Assembly (NCBI GenBank): GCA_904066235.2
Contig: CAJFCV020000001.1
Location: 11,899,291-11,963,290, forward strand
Length of the DNA: 64,000 bases
Direction: 5' to 3'
From: Bursaphelenchus xylophilus
Lineage: Eukaryota > Nematoda > Chromadorea > Rhabditida > Aphelenchoididae
A program made the translations under genes and the position numbers. This document shows positions 11,990-24,600 of this stretch, piece after piece (positions within the stretch are counted from its first letter, which is position 1; the number at the start of each line of letters is the position of its first letter). Under the pieces are notes generated by a model. That model saw only the letters and a list, made by a program, of their open reading frames with translations. It searched no databases and was not told the DNA's origin.

Positions 11990-13790
11990 TAAGAAAAAGA
12001 AAAAAAAGAAAAAAAAATATAAAAAAAAATAAAAAAAATAAGATTATAAAAAAGAAGAAATATAAAAAAATAAGAAAAAGAAAAAAAAGAAAAAAAAAAT
12101 ATAAAAAAAAATAAAAAAAATAAGATTATAAAAAAGAAAAAATATAAAAAAATAAGAAAAAGAAAAAAAATAGAAAAAAGGTAAAAAAGAAGAAAAATTA
12201 TAAAAAAGAAAAAAAAATATAAAAAAGAAAAAATAGAAAAAAATATTTATTATCTTCTTTCCTCGTATCTATCCGTCTTTTCATTTCCCGGCTATTTTGC
12301 ACCATTTTTTTGTGTAAGTTGTCGTTTCGTACTTGTTTTTGAATTGACTTTTGTTTAAGATTATGTAATCCATCTTTTGTTTTCAGAAATCCAAAAATCA
12401 ACCTTTGAATTGGCACCTCCTTAAAGCATGACCGCACATCTTCAAGAACATCACCGGAGAGGACGGCAATCCATGGCTCCGAAAATTGAAACAACGTAAT
12501 GTAAGTTTTGGGGTTGTTTTTAGCATATGAAAAAATTAGGCTTTTTAAAATTTTGATCACTTCTTTTTGCGAGGTTTTTTGCATTCATTTTTTTTATTTT
12601 TCAGAGATCCCCACGCTAAGGAACCCAATTTCAGATCGATAAAAAATAAAAAAAAATAAAAAAGAAAAAAATAAAAAAAAATAAAAAAGAAAAAAATAAA
12701 AAAAAAATATAAAAAAGAAAAAAAAGAAGAAAAATTATAAAAAAGAAAAAAAAATTTAAAAAAGAAAAAAATAGAAAAAAATATTTATTATCTTCTTTCC
12801 TCGTATCTATCCGTCTTTTCATTTCCCGGCTATTTTTAACCATTTTTTTGTGTAAGTTGTCGTTTCGTAATTGTTTTTGAATTGACTTTAGTTTAAGATT
12901 ATGTAATCTATCTTTTTTTTTCAGAAATCCAAAAATCAACCTTTGAATTGGCACCTCCTAAAGCATGACCGCACATCTTCAAGAACATCACCGGAGAGGA
13001 CGGCAATCCATGGCTCCGAAAATTGAAACAACGTAATGTAAGTTTTGGGGTTGTTTTTAGCATTTGAAGAAATTTGACTTTTGTAAAATTATAATCACTT
13101 CTTTTTGCGACGTTTTTTGCGTTAATTTTTTTTATTTTTCAGAGATCCCCACTCTAAGGAACCCAATTTCAAACCGATAAAAAATAAAAAAAAAAATAAA
13201 AAAGAAAAAAATAAAAAAAAAATAAAAAAGAAAAAAAGAAAAAAAAATATAAAAAAGAAAAAATAGAAAAAAAAATATTATCTTCTTTCCTCGTATCTAT
13301 CCGTCTTGTCATTTCCCGCCTATTTTGCACCATTTTTTGTGTAAGTTGTCGTTTCATACTTGGTTTTGAATTGACTTTAGTTTAAGATTATGTAATCCAT
13401 CTTTTGTTTTCAGAAATTGAAAAATCAACCTTTGAATTGGCACCTCCTAAAGCATGACCGCACATCTTCAAGAACATCACCGGAGAGGACGGCAATCCAT
13501 GGCTCCGAAAATTGAAACAACGTACTATAGAATGTAAGTTTTGGGGTTGTTTTTAGCATTTGAAGAAATTAGACTTTTTAAAATATATTTGCATTAATTT
13601 TTTTTTATTTTTCAGAGACCCCCCACGCTCAGGAACCCAATTTCAATTCGATAAAAAATAAAAAAAAAAAAAAAAAAAAGAAAAAAAATTATAAAAAAAA
13701 AATAAAAAAATATAAATGAATTAAAAAAAGAAAAAATAAAAAAAAAAATAAAAAATGAAAAAAAAGAAAAGAAGCCACCCTCCTTCAGGT
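11990..13790. repeat. Three-unit tandem repeat with purine-rich tracts and retained splice signals
   Basis: The segment CCTCGTATCTATCCGTC recurs at 12262, 12801 and 13290 (steps of 539 and 489 bp), and GAACCCAATTTC recurs likewise, so about 0.5-kb units are repeated three times. Each unit has a long A/G-rich tract (AAAAATAAAAAAGAAAAAA type), then an exon-like block bounded by TTTTCAG and GTAAGTTTTGG (for example 12386-12501) and a second acceptor before the GATCCCCAC block. The blocks have in-frame stops in all three frames, so coding is unlikely. Units differ mainly in tract length, as expected from slippage. Confidence 0.75.
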
Positions 13791-14892
13791 CTTTGGTGAT
13801 TAAAGTAAGTTTTTTTACCCAATTTTAAGCCTTTTTTTCTCGTAAAAAGTCCAGATACTGCCCATTCTATTTTGATATTCTTTTTTTCATGGAAAACGTC
13901 GAACGTCCGTTCCTTTGAGCCTTGGAGAAGATGGAGAAATCAATGTCATTCTGGAGGTCTGCACCGTGGAAAAAAGAAGAAAAAAGTTGGTCAGTTGGAA
14001 GTGGTAAATTGGGCAATCAAGATATAGAAAGGTACTAGCATTTTAAGTGAAAAAAGTTTCATTTTGTAAAAAATCAATACAATTTTTTTTTTCAGATTGG
14101 CCGTAAACAAAGACAAGCCAGCCTACCGAGCCTTGGAATCCATGCAAAAGATCGGCTTCTTTGCGGTGAAGGGTGTATTTAAGCTTGGAAGTAAGTGAAG
14201 TTTTGTTAATTAATAAAGGGAGACCTGGGGACTTTTTACTCCACGATTTTACCAAAAAAAAGCCAGAGATTTTTCGAAGTCCGAGAAAGTCAACTGAAAA
14301 TCATTCCAAAAATTTTCCAAGTTTTAGCGGTTTCGGCACGAAAATAATTTTCAAAATCGGGAAGGCATAGTAAAGTAAATTCAGAATATTTTTTCCTCAA
14401 ATTCAATCGGTTGAAAATGGCGAGTCTCAGCTCCAGAAAAATCTAAATTTCAGGAAAATCGGCGGAGTCTCCGCGGAGAAATCTAAAAAAAGAGGACGAG
14501 TGGCCCACCCTGTATTACCCATGACGTCAGCAAGTTTGATTTTTTGATCTCTCAGATTAAATTTTTCGATATTTCTGTGACTCATGAGGTTATTGACCTT
14601 ATTTTTTAAAAATTTCTAGCCTCCTAATTTATTGGTCTTTCAGATTTCCTCTGGTCCCACTAATATCAAACTGTCCTGCCAAGAAGAAGAAGAATCTACG
14701 ATTTTAATTTGATCTACATACTTGTTGTTGCTTTTTATTTTATTTTGTTTGCTTTGAAAGGGGAAGGGGAAATGTGCGAAAGGGGTGGGTAATGTAGGTA
14801 ATCGGAATTAGGGGCAAATGATGACATAGTTGGGCCATTTATGATGAATTTTTATTTCTGGGCCAGTAGGGAGCATGTTGCTTAGATAGCTT
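13791..14892 (+). other. Possible exon remnants downstream of the tandem repeat
   Basis: One exon-like block at about 14097-14194 is bounded by TTTTTTTCAG and GTAAGTG and reads LAVNKDKPAYRALESMQKIG in one frame. A further acceptor at about 14643 precedes a short stretch with an early stop. No start codon or complete gene could be assembled, so this may be the 3' end of a decayed or lineage-specific gene. The remainder is AT-rich with no visible function. Confidence 0.25.
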
Positions 14893-15344
14893 ACAGCGGA
14901 AGTACTCCAAGTGCGACGCTCAGATTTTCTTTAAATTTTGCACACACGTCGGGTATGGACTAGATATCAATTCCTGAAAGTTTTAGCTCGCGCTTTGCGG
15001 GCGCCGCCGAGATATCGAACGATTTTTGCCGCCGAGAGAGCACGCTAAACGTGGAAGGCGGTCAGAGAGAAAAGCGCTTTTTGGCCATAACTTTGGCAGT
15101 TTCGTGCGGAAAAATTTGATTTTTTTGTAGAAACATTATCCTTTACGGTAGAAACAGGCACGAAACATTTTGTGCCCAAATTCGGCAAAAAGTCCTAAAT
15201 TTTGGCCGACTTTCGATCTAAAAATCTCGGTTGTTTCTGCAAAGCGCGAGCTGGAGTTTTCGCATATATTGAAGAAAAAAATACTCTAAATTTGTGCCAA
15301 GTTTCATCAAAATCTGAGCGTCGCACTATGAGTACTTCCCCTTT
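14893..15344. repeat. Foldback element
   Basis: The left end (GTACTCCAAGTGCGACGCTC, about 14902) mirrors the right end at about 15314-15340, centre near 15118. Inside, GCTCGCGCTTTGC (about 14988) mirrors GCAAAGCGCGAGC (about 15239). Similar sequences (AAGTTTCATCAAAATCTGA, CGAGATAT) recur elsewhere in the window. Non-coding. Confidence 0.8.
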
Positions 15345-15744
15345 AGATAGCTGACTATTGACGATTTGCTCTGAGAGTGTGGGGTACACGGAATTCCTTT
15401 AGTTATTGACTGGGGAAAGGGTGAATTTCGGCATACAGATTGCGGTTTTATCAACTAAATTACCCATATCCGCGGGGACTTTGAGCTGGTTCGCCTAGAA
15501 GATTGATTATAATAGGTGAGGAGGTGCCCCAGGGCGGACAGTTCGATTAGTGTGGGTTGTTTTTTTGTCTGTTTTTTTCGGCCGTATAAGCGCCATTTCT
15601 GTCGTCTTGTGTCGCTTGAATAGTGTATCGAAGCCAGAAATGGCAAATTCATCACCCAACGCTCCTCGAATTCAGCAGTGAACACACCATGCTGGTTGTC
15701 TGTAAACCCCCGAAAACCGGCGACCGGGGCGACAAATTCTATCG

Positions 15745-16340
15745 GCGGGCGCACACTTGCGGGCAACCAGTTTGCGGGCAAATCTTTTGCGGGCAGCCGA
15801 CATTTGCGGCCAGCACCGGCATTTGCGGGCAGCCTGGGACATTTGCGGGCAGCCTGGAAGATTTGCGGGCAGCCGACATTTGCGGGCAACCGGCACCTGA
15901 TTGTGAGGGTAACAGGATGGACGTGGAAAAATTACTATGATATTATATTTTGGAAATTTGCCGACATTTGCGGGCAACCGGCACTTGAGGATAACAAGGT
16001 GGAGGTGGATAAATTACTGCGATATTTTGGAAATTTTCCGACATTTGCGGGCAGGCAATACTTGCAGGAAACCGACATTTGCGGGCAACAGTTCCAAAAG
16101 TTCCTATACAGTCTGTGTGATTGTTTTTTCCTGTTGTCCGCAAGTGTCGGCTGCCCGCAAATGTCGGCAAATTTCCAAAATATCGCAGTAATGTTTCCAC
16201 CTCCACCCTGTAACCCTCCGGTGCCGGTTGCCCGCAAGTGTCCCAGGCTGCCCGCAAGTGTCTCAGCTGCCCGCAAATGTGACCCCCCAAATTTTGCCCG
16301 CAAACTGGTTGCCCGCAAAGTGGTTGCCCGCAAGTGTCGC
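15745..16340. repeat. Foldback built from TTTGCGGGCAGCC repeats
   Basis: The left half contains at least eight copies of a 15-21 bp unit (ACATTTGCGGGCAGCC) and the right half contains the same unit inverted (GGCTGCCCGCAAATGT). Copies of TTGCGGGCA start at about 15757, 15772, 15787, 15822, 15843, 15863 and 15879. The axis is near 16110. A close relative lies at 35640-36260. Apparent ORFs rich in CGQP or ARKCR are translations of the repeat, not genes. Confidence 0.8.
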
Positions 16341-16344
16341 GACG

Positions 16345-16575
16345 CACGGCAACCCAAAATAGAACAAAAATGTCTCCCGCCCACTTTTGAATTTCGTCCA
16401 AACGAAGTGTCAAAATTCCCAAAAGAAATAAAATAATTCCGAGAAAAATATTTTTCGGTCCGAAAACCACATGAAAAATTCATTTTTGACATTTCGTTTG
16501 AATTCAACCGATACTAGGTGGGCGAAGCGCCGAAACGAGGCGGGAGACTCCCTGGGTTGCCGTGCGACGCCATTC
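16345..16575. repeat. Short foldback ending in CGACGCACGGCAACCCA
   Basis: The left end CGACGCACGGCAACCCA (about 16341) is mirrored by TGGGTTGCCGTGCGACG (about 16553), centre near 16455. The same left-end sequence (CACGGCAACCC, AATAGAA, CCCGCCC) recurs in the two inverted copies flanking the gene nested in CLPX (53262-53700 and 54560-54790). Confidence 0.7.
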
Positions 16576-16980
16576 TATCGCTTTCACAGCTGCGGCTTCC
16601 CACCATGTTTGGCCGTGGGGGTGTTTGTAAGCAGGGGAATTTTTTGTCGTTCGTGGAAGCTTTCCGCTTGTTAGACTAGATCAAATTTTTCCCGTGAAAA
16701 AATTCAGTCCCAGCCAACTCCGATCTTCATACTATTAGCTCGGTCAAAGTAAGTCCCCTTGCATCGCTCATGGACTACCAAGACCCTCTCTTTCCTTCCA
16801 AGTACCCCTTGATTTTTCCATAGCATCCTCGAAAATATCCGTCCTTCCGAAAACCTGACAAACACCTCATCTAAATCAATACAATCCCCTCTTACTTGTC
16901 CAACAACAATTTATTAACAGAGCCGAAGTAATTGCTCTGATTGTCGACACTCCGCCCACTCTGATGTATGTGTTGTGGGC

Positions 16981-17382
16981 AGAGATTGCCACGGCTCCGG
17001 AGCCGGCTCTTGGCTCCGAGCCGGGAGTCAGAGCCGGAAATTTTGGGTGCGGCTTCGGCTCCCGAGCCCAAAGTCGGAGCCAGGCTTCTCAGCGTTCAGA
17101 AAAGTAAAGATTTCGTGATTTTGTTAAACCAAATTGCTTGAAAAATACTGGGAAGGGTGTGTTGCATACGACTTGGCTGCAAAAACGTAGGGTGTATGAT
17201 CTCTGGCACTAATAACTTCTATTCTTGGAAAAACGTTTTCAAAAAATTGTTTGCACGGGAGCCGGGATTCGGAGCCGATGACTTTTTTAAAATTTGCACG
17301 GTAGCCGGAGCTGCAAATTTGGCCTCGGCTCCGGCTCTGGGAGCTAAGAGCCGGAGCCGAAATTTTGACCGTGGCAATCTCT
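16981..17382. repeat. Foldback built from GGCTCCGGAGCC repeats
   Basis: AGAGATTGCCACGG at 16981 mirrors CCGTGGCAATCTCT at 17369-17382, centre near 17181. Both arms carry runs of GGCTCCGGCTC and GAGCCGGAGCC. Non-coding. Confidence 0.75.
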
Positions 17383-17555
17383 GGTTGTGGGAGTTCATGT
17401 GGTAAATTACAGTGCTATTCGTGAAGATTTTTTGGAAGAAGGAGCAGTTCCAAAACGGGTCAAAAATTTATAACCAAGAAACTGAATAATTATTCCAAAA
17501 ATAGCTTTTCATGATTTTTATTGAAAATTTCCTGGCTTCTTGACGATTTTCCGAC

Positions 17556-18368
17556 CTACAGTTCGGTTTCGTGATGGGGCATGTCTCCAAGCAAGTTCTG
17601 AAACAAAAAAACAAATTAAAATCACTTTTTGCAAACAACCCTTTCATCTTCATGAACTAAACAAAAACTGGGTAAAAGTTCCTTATCTTGGAACATTATT
17701 TTGGCCACAAATTATAACTTTGCGGAAACTGGTCGGATTTAGCCCAAATTTAGCATGCACCCTCAATTCATCGTTGTCAATGCCCGGACAGTGGATTTAG
17801 TTAGTGAGTTACCTTCTTTTTTAAGTACCACCTTACCCTTCAAAAACGGCTGCAGCCTGTGATTTTACACTTTATACGATGAAACATGTCCGGAACTAAA
17901 CTTATTGTCTCCGTATGGAACTAAATGAGTCGTCACAGCCTTCGTAGGTACCCTTAAAACTATAGAGCTATAATAGTAATTCAGTGCCAGCTAGGTCGAA
18001 GCGTTTTTTCCTAACTTTAGCGCCCAAGCTTGGGCGCAGTTCGCGGAGTACCTTTGTTGTGGCCAAAATAAGGAACTTTTACCAAAAATTGTGTAACCTA
18101 CATTATCAAGGGCTTCTTCAGTCTTCACAGGCTTTGCTTGCCCTTCAGCCGCCTTTTTTTGTTGCTTTTCTTTCATCTTTTTGATCATCTCCTGCTTCTT
18201 CTCCTTCTTGATTCGTTTTGTTTCCAGGCCCTTCGCCACTCGTGCTCTAATCACTGGCTGTTGTCTCAAACGCTCTTCCTCCTTGGCTCTCTTGGCTTCC
18301 AACATTGCCGCTCGAACCTTCTGAAGATGTAACCGTCTCATTTTCTTTATTTTCGAAACTCTTCCCAT
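17556..18368 (-). CDS. Small lysine/arginine-rich coiled-coil protein, unrecognised
   Basis: Two exons, 18368-18102 and 17597-17556, give 102 residues with the frame preserved across a 504-bp intron. The start MGRVSKIKKMRRLHLQKV is preceded in frame by MVYYN, which could add five residues. Residues 5-75 are a very basic helix with K/E heptad character (RAKEEERLRQQ; RIKKEKKQEMIKKMKEKQQ); the tail is acidic (EEALDN, then LLGDMPHHETEL). The composition suggests a nuclear/nucleolar or ribosome-associated protein, but no family is recognised. Confidence 0.6.
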
Positions 18369-18684
18369 GTTGTAGTAGACCAAAAATTTTCGTCAAATTC
18401 CTCCACTGAACCCGACCAAAACTTGAGATGAATTTCTTCTAAACAAAGCAAAATGAACTATATTTCAGTTCCACGTCTTATTTTCTCGATTTATTTGCGG
18501 GAAATATTCAAATTTTCCAATTCATTTTGTCCATGTCGGCAAAAAATGTTAGAGAAAAACTTGACCCAAAAAGTGCAAAACTTGACTCATCCGGCATTCA
18601 CGTCAATTGGCCTTCCTAATAGAGTATATTGATCAGTTTGCTAATTTTATTCTCTCTCAAACTCAACATAATAAATTAATTCCT

Positions 18685-21600
18685 CTATCCGATACTGTTA
18701 TTGTTCATCAAACTGCTTCCCATGGCTCCAGTTTCCAGCTGGACCAGGTCGTCGGTTGTGTTCTCGACCTGCTCCTCCTCCTCTTCTTCGGGCATTTCCG
18801 TGATATTGGCCAATCTGCCGCCTTGTTCGCAGAATCCAACAATTAATTGAGTCATCGCTTCTGCATTCAGGTCCGAAGCATTGCCAGTGTGGCCAAGAAG
18901 AGGGGCCAAAGATTCGGTTAGGGACTAAAAATGAGGCATTTACTGCTATACTTCTTTTTGTCATCAAAAATTTTCAAAATTTGGGGTTACTACTCCAATT
19001 TAAGTAAATTCTAGAAAATCCGTCATCGTTATGTATTTAATGACCGATTAAAGCGATCTCTCACTGTGAAGAATTTTTTGCAGTACGACTACCACATAGC
19101 AAGCATATCCTTACATATCAAATCTCAAAATACTTATGATTAAAATATGTCATCATGACTGATTTTCTGGAAATTTCCGAAAATTCATATTTACAGGTAA
19201 AATACGATGTTTACAATGTGACTCCTAATACAAAAAGCCAATTTTCAAACCAAGACATCATAAAAACTTTGCAATTAAATATGTCAACATGACGGATTTT
19301 TTGGAAATTTCTCAAAGAATAGTCATCATTATTTTTAATGACAAAATAGATCAAATTGTGTAATTACCTGATCATTTCCCTCCAAGATCCTCCCATCAAA
19401 CGGGAGCTTGATGTCGCTCATCTCCAACACCAACTTCATCAAGTTCAACAACGGCTTCAGCACTTGAATCCGATGGTTTTCGCACTCCTTTTCCGCGCTC
19501 TTCAGCCGATCCATTCCCGTCAGAAGCTCGCGATATGTATAGTTGACCAGGACGTTGATCGAGACCATTGATTCGTCGCGTTCGGCTTTCAATTTGTTCA
19601 AAAGCATCGTCTCCACGTGCCGCATTTGAATCGATACGCGTTGGACTTCCTTTCGCTCGTTTTCACGGTGCTTTTCCAGCTGAAAAATTACGATTAGACA
19701 TCATGGAGGGTAGAGATTAAAAAAATTTCAAAATCCAAAAATTTCGGATTTTGAAATTTTTAAAATTTGCACTGTGCATAAAAAATGGCATCAAAATTTC
19801 ACCTCAGATCTTGATGAAACTTACTGTAAATGTAAATAGCTACTGTACGAAACGTAATAATAGAAAATTTTACCTCGCACTTTGCAGAAAAAATCGAATT
19901 TTTTTTACCAAAAAGCTATGAAAAGTCGATTTTTTAAAACTAAAAAATGGTGCCCTCTTACCTCAACTTGTTTGACGATCCCGGTGACAAACAGATGCAA
20001 AGGAACTGGGCAGCTGAATTTGGCATCAGGCTGTTTCTTTTTGATCCTCCGAACGAGGTCCTCAAAGATGAGATAAAGGAAGTCCGTGGAGTCGGATTGT
20101 ATTCGATATCGGCCGTTTTTGGCCGCGCTGAATAATGAGATCACCACGTCGGATCCAAAGGGCTGAAGGCCCAAAGAACTTTGGTTTTCGGTTTCAAACT
20201 CTGAAAGAAATTATATTGGTTTAGACATCAGGCAAAAAAACGAACTTTTTTGGAGAAAATTTTTGAAAATTCAGGAAATCCCGTCATCATAACATCAGCT
20301 GTTGAATAATAAGAAGACTAAAAGTTTTAAATTAAAAAATTGAGGCATAAAAATCAAGAAATTATATTACTTTAGTCATCAAAAAAGTGGTTAAATAAAA
20401 TAATTTGGATTTTGAAAATTTTAATAATTTTATTCAACAAAATCCCTCATTACAACATGACTAATCCAAAAACAACCTAATTCCCATTTAAACAATAAAG
20501 AGTGAAGACAGAAGATTTCGGAGGAAAATTTTGAAAATTTTTCGAATTCACTTTTTTTTGAAAAAGAGAGTAAAAATCGAGAAATTTTATGGGTCGGCGA
20601 GTAGGAATCGAAATAGCTTTCAAAATTTCCATTTTTGGAGTGAATTCCGAGTTTACTTTTTTTTTCGCCTTTTTTTGGAGTAAACTCAGAATTTACTCGC
20701 CGAAGGTGCCGGCGAGTAAATCCAGAGTTTACTCCCGGGGAACAGTTGACCCCTGGGCGCAAAAAATTTTTTTATCTGCGTTAGTAATTCGCGCCTAACT
20801 TTCGAAAAATTTTGCCGAATCCTGACTGGGAGGCTCCAGTCAGGATTCGCGGGGTTCCTGACTCTTCGTACAGTCAAAACTTCCTGACTGTGGTCCATTC
20901 AGGAATCCCGCGATTCTTGACTGGGTGAGGGGTCAATAACTGTTGACTAGGACGAAGAAATAGGGAGAAAAAACGAAGAGAACGAGAGAAACGCGCGCTA
21001 TTTCGTGCTGTCTCTGCCTCTCAGCGCCTTCTTTCCGTTTCGCGCTCTCTCTCTCTTTTTCGGGAGAAAGAGCGAGAGAGCGCAAAAAAAGGAGAGAGAG
21101 AGCGAAAGAGCGGGAAACGAGGAGAGGGCGCAGAGAGGCAGAGAGAGCACGAAATAGCGCGCGTTTCTCTCGCTCTCTTCGTTTTTTCTCCCCGTTTCTT
21201 CGTCTCAGGTGACTGGGATGTCGATTTGGAGGCCGCCCAGTCAAAAACATTCCTGACTGCAGGAATCGCGGGATTCCTGACTGGGAGGCTCCCAGTCAGG
21301 ATTCGGCATTGGAAGCGAGCAAAATCCAGATTTACTCGCCGCCATTCGATTTCTCGGCCCCGGCGAGTAAACTCCCAGTTTACTCCCGAAAATCAAAATT
21401 TTTTTCAAATTTTGGAGTAAACTTCGTGTTTACTTTTTTTTTGGCATTTTTGGGAGTAAAAAAAATTTTTACTCCAAAATCGAAAAAAAAGTGAATTCGA
21501 AAAATTTTCAAAATTTTCCTCCGAAATCTTCTGTCTTCACTCTTAATACCATAAATAATCAAAAATAAAATAAAAAAAATTTTCGTATAAAATGTCACCT

Positions 21601-24600
21601 GGATAAAGTTCTCTGATTTCGATCCCACTAGTCTGTGTGTCCAGTGACAATTTGTGTTGAGCGGTTCGAAGGGCTCCGACTTCGGCACAGAGTAAGTTTA
21701 GAGGCAAGTTTCCTTCGATTAGCGAGGATTCTGAAAGATTTGGCTCAAAATCATATATTTCGTATTTTACCTCCAGTAGAGCTCGCTGCGGTGATTACAA
21801 ATCGACTGTCCATCACAGGTCGGCCTTGGACGAACGCTGTCATCGTCATTCCGTCATATCTTCCTGAAAATTTAGGATATTTTAGGATACATAGAATTTC
21901 CAGAAAACGCGTCATCGTGACAGCTACTTACGGTGATTTACAGAGTATTTTGAGATTTCCACCATGGTTACTGACTTTATAAGGTTCTATAAAAATTTTG
22001 GCACTTCCAAATTTAGATTATTTCACTAATTTTTGGCCAAATTCCAAAAAATCAATCATCATGACTTTTTAAATTTTCATATTTTTTGGATGATTTGTAT
22101 TAGAAATTGTTATACAATAAAGAATATAACTATTTCAATTTTCTGCACGCAAAATTTGATAAAATTCCATTAAATTTTTCATGAAATATATTATCCATGT
22201 CATCAAATCTCAAAAAACCCAAGAAATCCCATTTTCACTCACCGGATCCAGTCGAAAAGCTCTCCGGATTCGTATAACACTCTGATTGGAAGACTACGTC
22301 AACTTTAGGGGCCTGAGACTCGACAGATATATTGATAGTAGCGGAAGTTGCGCCCTCGAACGTGTCTATCGCCACTGAATTCGCATCCATAACGATTCCG
22401 ATTTGAAGTTCCAGCTCTCTTCCTGAGGCCAAACTAGTCGTTTCTTTGGAGGATCGTTTGATGACTTTTTCGAATTCCTCCATTTCTTTGCGGCGCGACT
22501 CGAAATCAATGAATCTTGTCTCCGTGATGGGCATTCGAAACAAAGACGGCTCTGTGCCCAGATATCCGACGCTCAGACGACATTCATCCGAGAGGACTGT
22601 CATCATGGCACGGTAATTTTCGGTAAACGAACAGATTTTTACTGAAAATTTGAGTTGGCTTGAGGGTCAGGGTTTTCGTGGTGGGACTCAAAAATTGGTG
22701 CACAAAATATTAAAAATGTGTGTTACAGGAATATCAGCGTCACAAAAGACAAAGCTAAATCATTTTTGTTTGGAAAACAAGCTTTTTTTGAATTTTCAGG
22801 TTTTCGTGGTGGGACTCAAAACTGCGAAAAAGTTCAAAAATTAAAAAAAAGTTTGTGTTAACAATTAAAATTGTCGTAAACTGTAAACTAGAAGCGCATT
22901 TTCATCGTTAAAAACGGTCGTTTTTGAATTTACAAGTTTTCGTTGCGGGAGCCAGTCTTTGAATTAAAATTATCTGTTACCTGCAACCGGCACAAAAGAA
23001 AATTGAGCTGACCACACCATGGTCGTGTCCTGATAAAACAACATGGTTTTTGTGGAAGTTCCAACACAAAATTGAGTTACCGGAGAGTCATCTGAAAAAA
23101 AAAATTATGAAAATAATCAAAAATTTTTTTTAAATTCAGAAATTTCACTTTTCGAAGTGCCAAAAAATCCTTTGAACCTTTTTGGATGTTTTTGATGATT
23201 TTTAGACCTTACTTACTTGTTTTATAAACCAAAATGGTTGTTGCGACGAATTGAAAGCGTATCATAAACCTGGGAGTTCCCCCATGGGTAATGCAATACA
23301 ACATTCTTCGACATAAAATTACAAGTGATGGCTGAACCGGAGGAGTATCCATATTGGCCATATCGACCACCGTATCGCCCAAATTATAGGTCCATTCGCA
23401 CTAAACAAAAAAAAATTTTTTTTTTCAAAAAAAATTCATTCGTATTTTAGGCGGAAATTTTGAAAATGTTTTCTATATGGTCCATATATCACTCCCTCAA
23501 AGATTTAGCCTGCTCTTTGCAGTTTCAACCGAGATATTCAACAATATTTGTAGACTAGAGAGGATGGAAAACGAGGAGAAACGTTTGAATTTTTTGAATT
23601 TTTCGAGCTAAAAATCTGGATGGTGGTAAAAAATTGAGAATTAGAAATGTGGGATTGGCCATAGAAAGAAACATAAAATAAAAAAAAATAAATAAAAATT
23701 CCAAAAAAAAATTTTCAAAGAGCAGTAGAGTGACGGACTTGATCCAGTGGCAAAAAACGTACCATTTTGTATCCAGGAAGAATCAAAAAATGTAGCAAAA
23801 TGCATCCCTCTCCAAGTGAAAAAACTCCGTTTTGAAGAGCGCGCCTTTCCCTCACAAAAAGAGCTTTTGAAATCGGAGTTTTTTCACTTGGAGAGGGAGG
23901 CATTTTGTACATTTTTTGATACTTCCCGGATGCAAAATGGTACGTTTTTTGCCACTAGATCAGATCCGTCACTTTACTACTTTTTGGAAAAAAAAATTTT
24001 TGTTGTTTTTATTTATTCTTTTTTTATTTTATGTTTCTTTCCATGTCCAATCCCACATTTCTATTCTATCAATAATTCTTAATTTTTTACCACTATCCAG
24101 ATTTTTAGCTCAAAAAATTCTAAAAATTCAAACGTCTCTCCTCGTTTTCCATACTCTCTAGTCAACAAATATTGTTGAATATCTCGGTTGAAACTGTAAA
24201 GAGCAGGAGGCTAAATCTTTGAGGGAGTGATATATTGATCATAGAGAAAACGTTTTCAAAATTTCCGCCTAAAATACGAATTAATTTTTTTTAATTCTGG
24301 GTCCCCACTGACGTTACTCACCAACAACTTCTTGTTAGTATTACTAATAGTAGTGAAACTACTATGTGGATATGCCGACAAATACCCTCCACTCGCATTG
24401 TACAGGGTCTGCGACGACTGCGCGTACAAAATGGGTCCCGGATGGATTGCGTTCTGCATTTGGCGGTCCAAAACATGGTTTTCGGCCTCGTAGATGGTCA
24501 GAGAGCAGTTGATACTCTGCACGTAGATTTGGAAGTAATTATTTTTGGTGGCCTCTCCCAAACACATGTTGAAGGCCGGGGTTCCTTTCAGTTTGTGTTC

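Noticed and set aside
15678..16507. Long overlapping ORFs (up to 252 codons) on both strands
   Set aside because: They are translations of the TTTGCGGGCAGCC repeat and its complement, with low-complexity CGQP/ARKC composition and mirror-image partners on the other strand.
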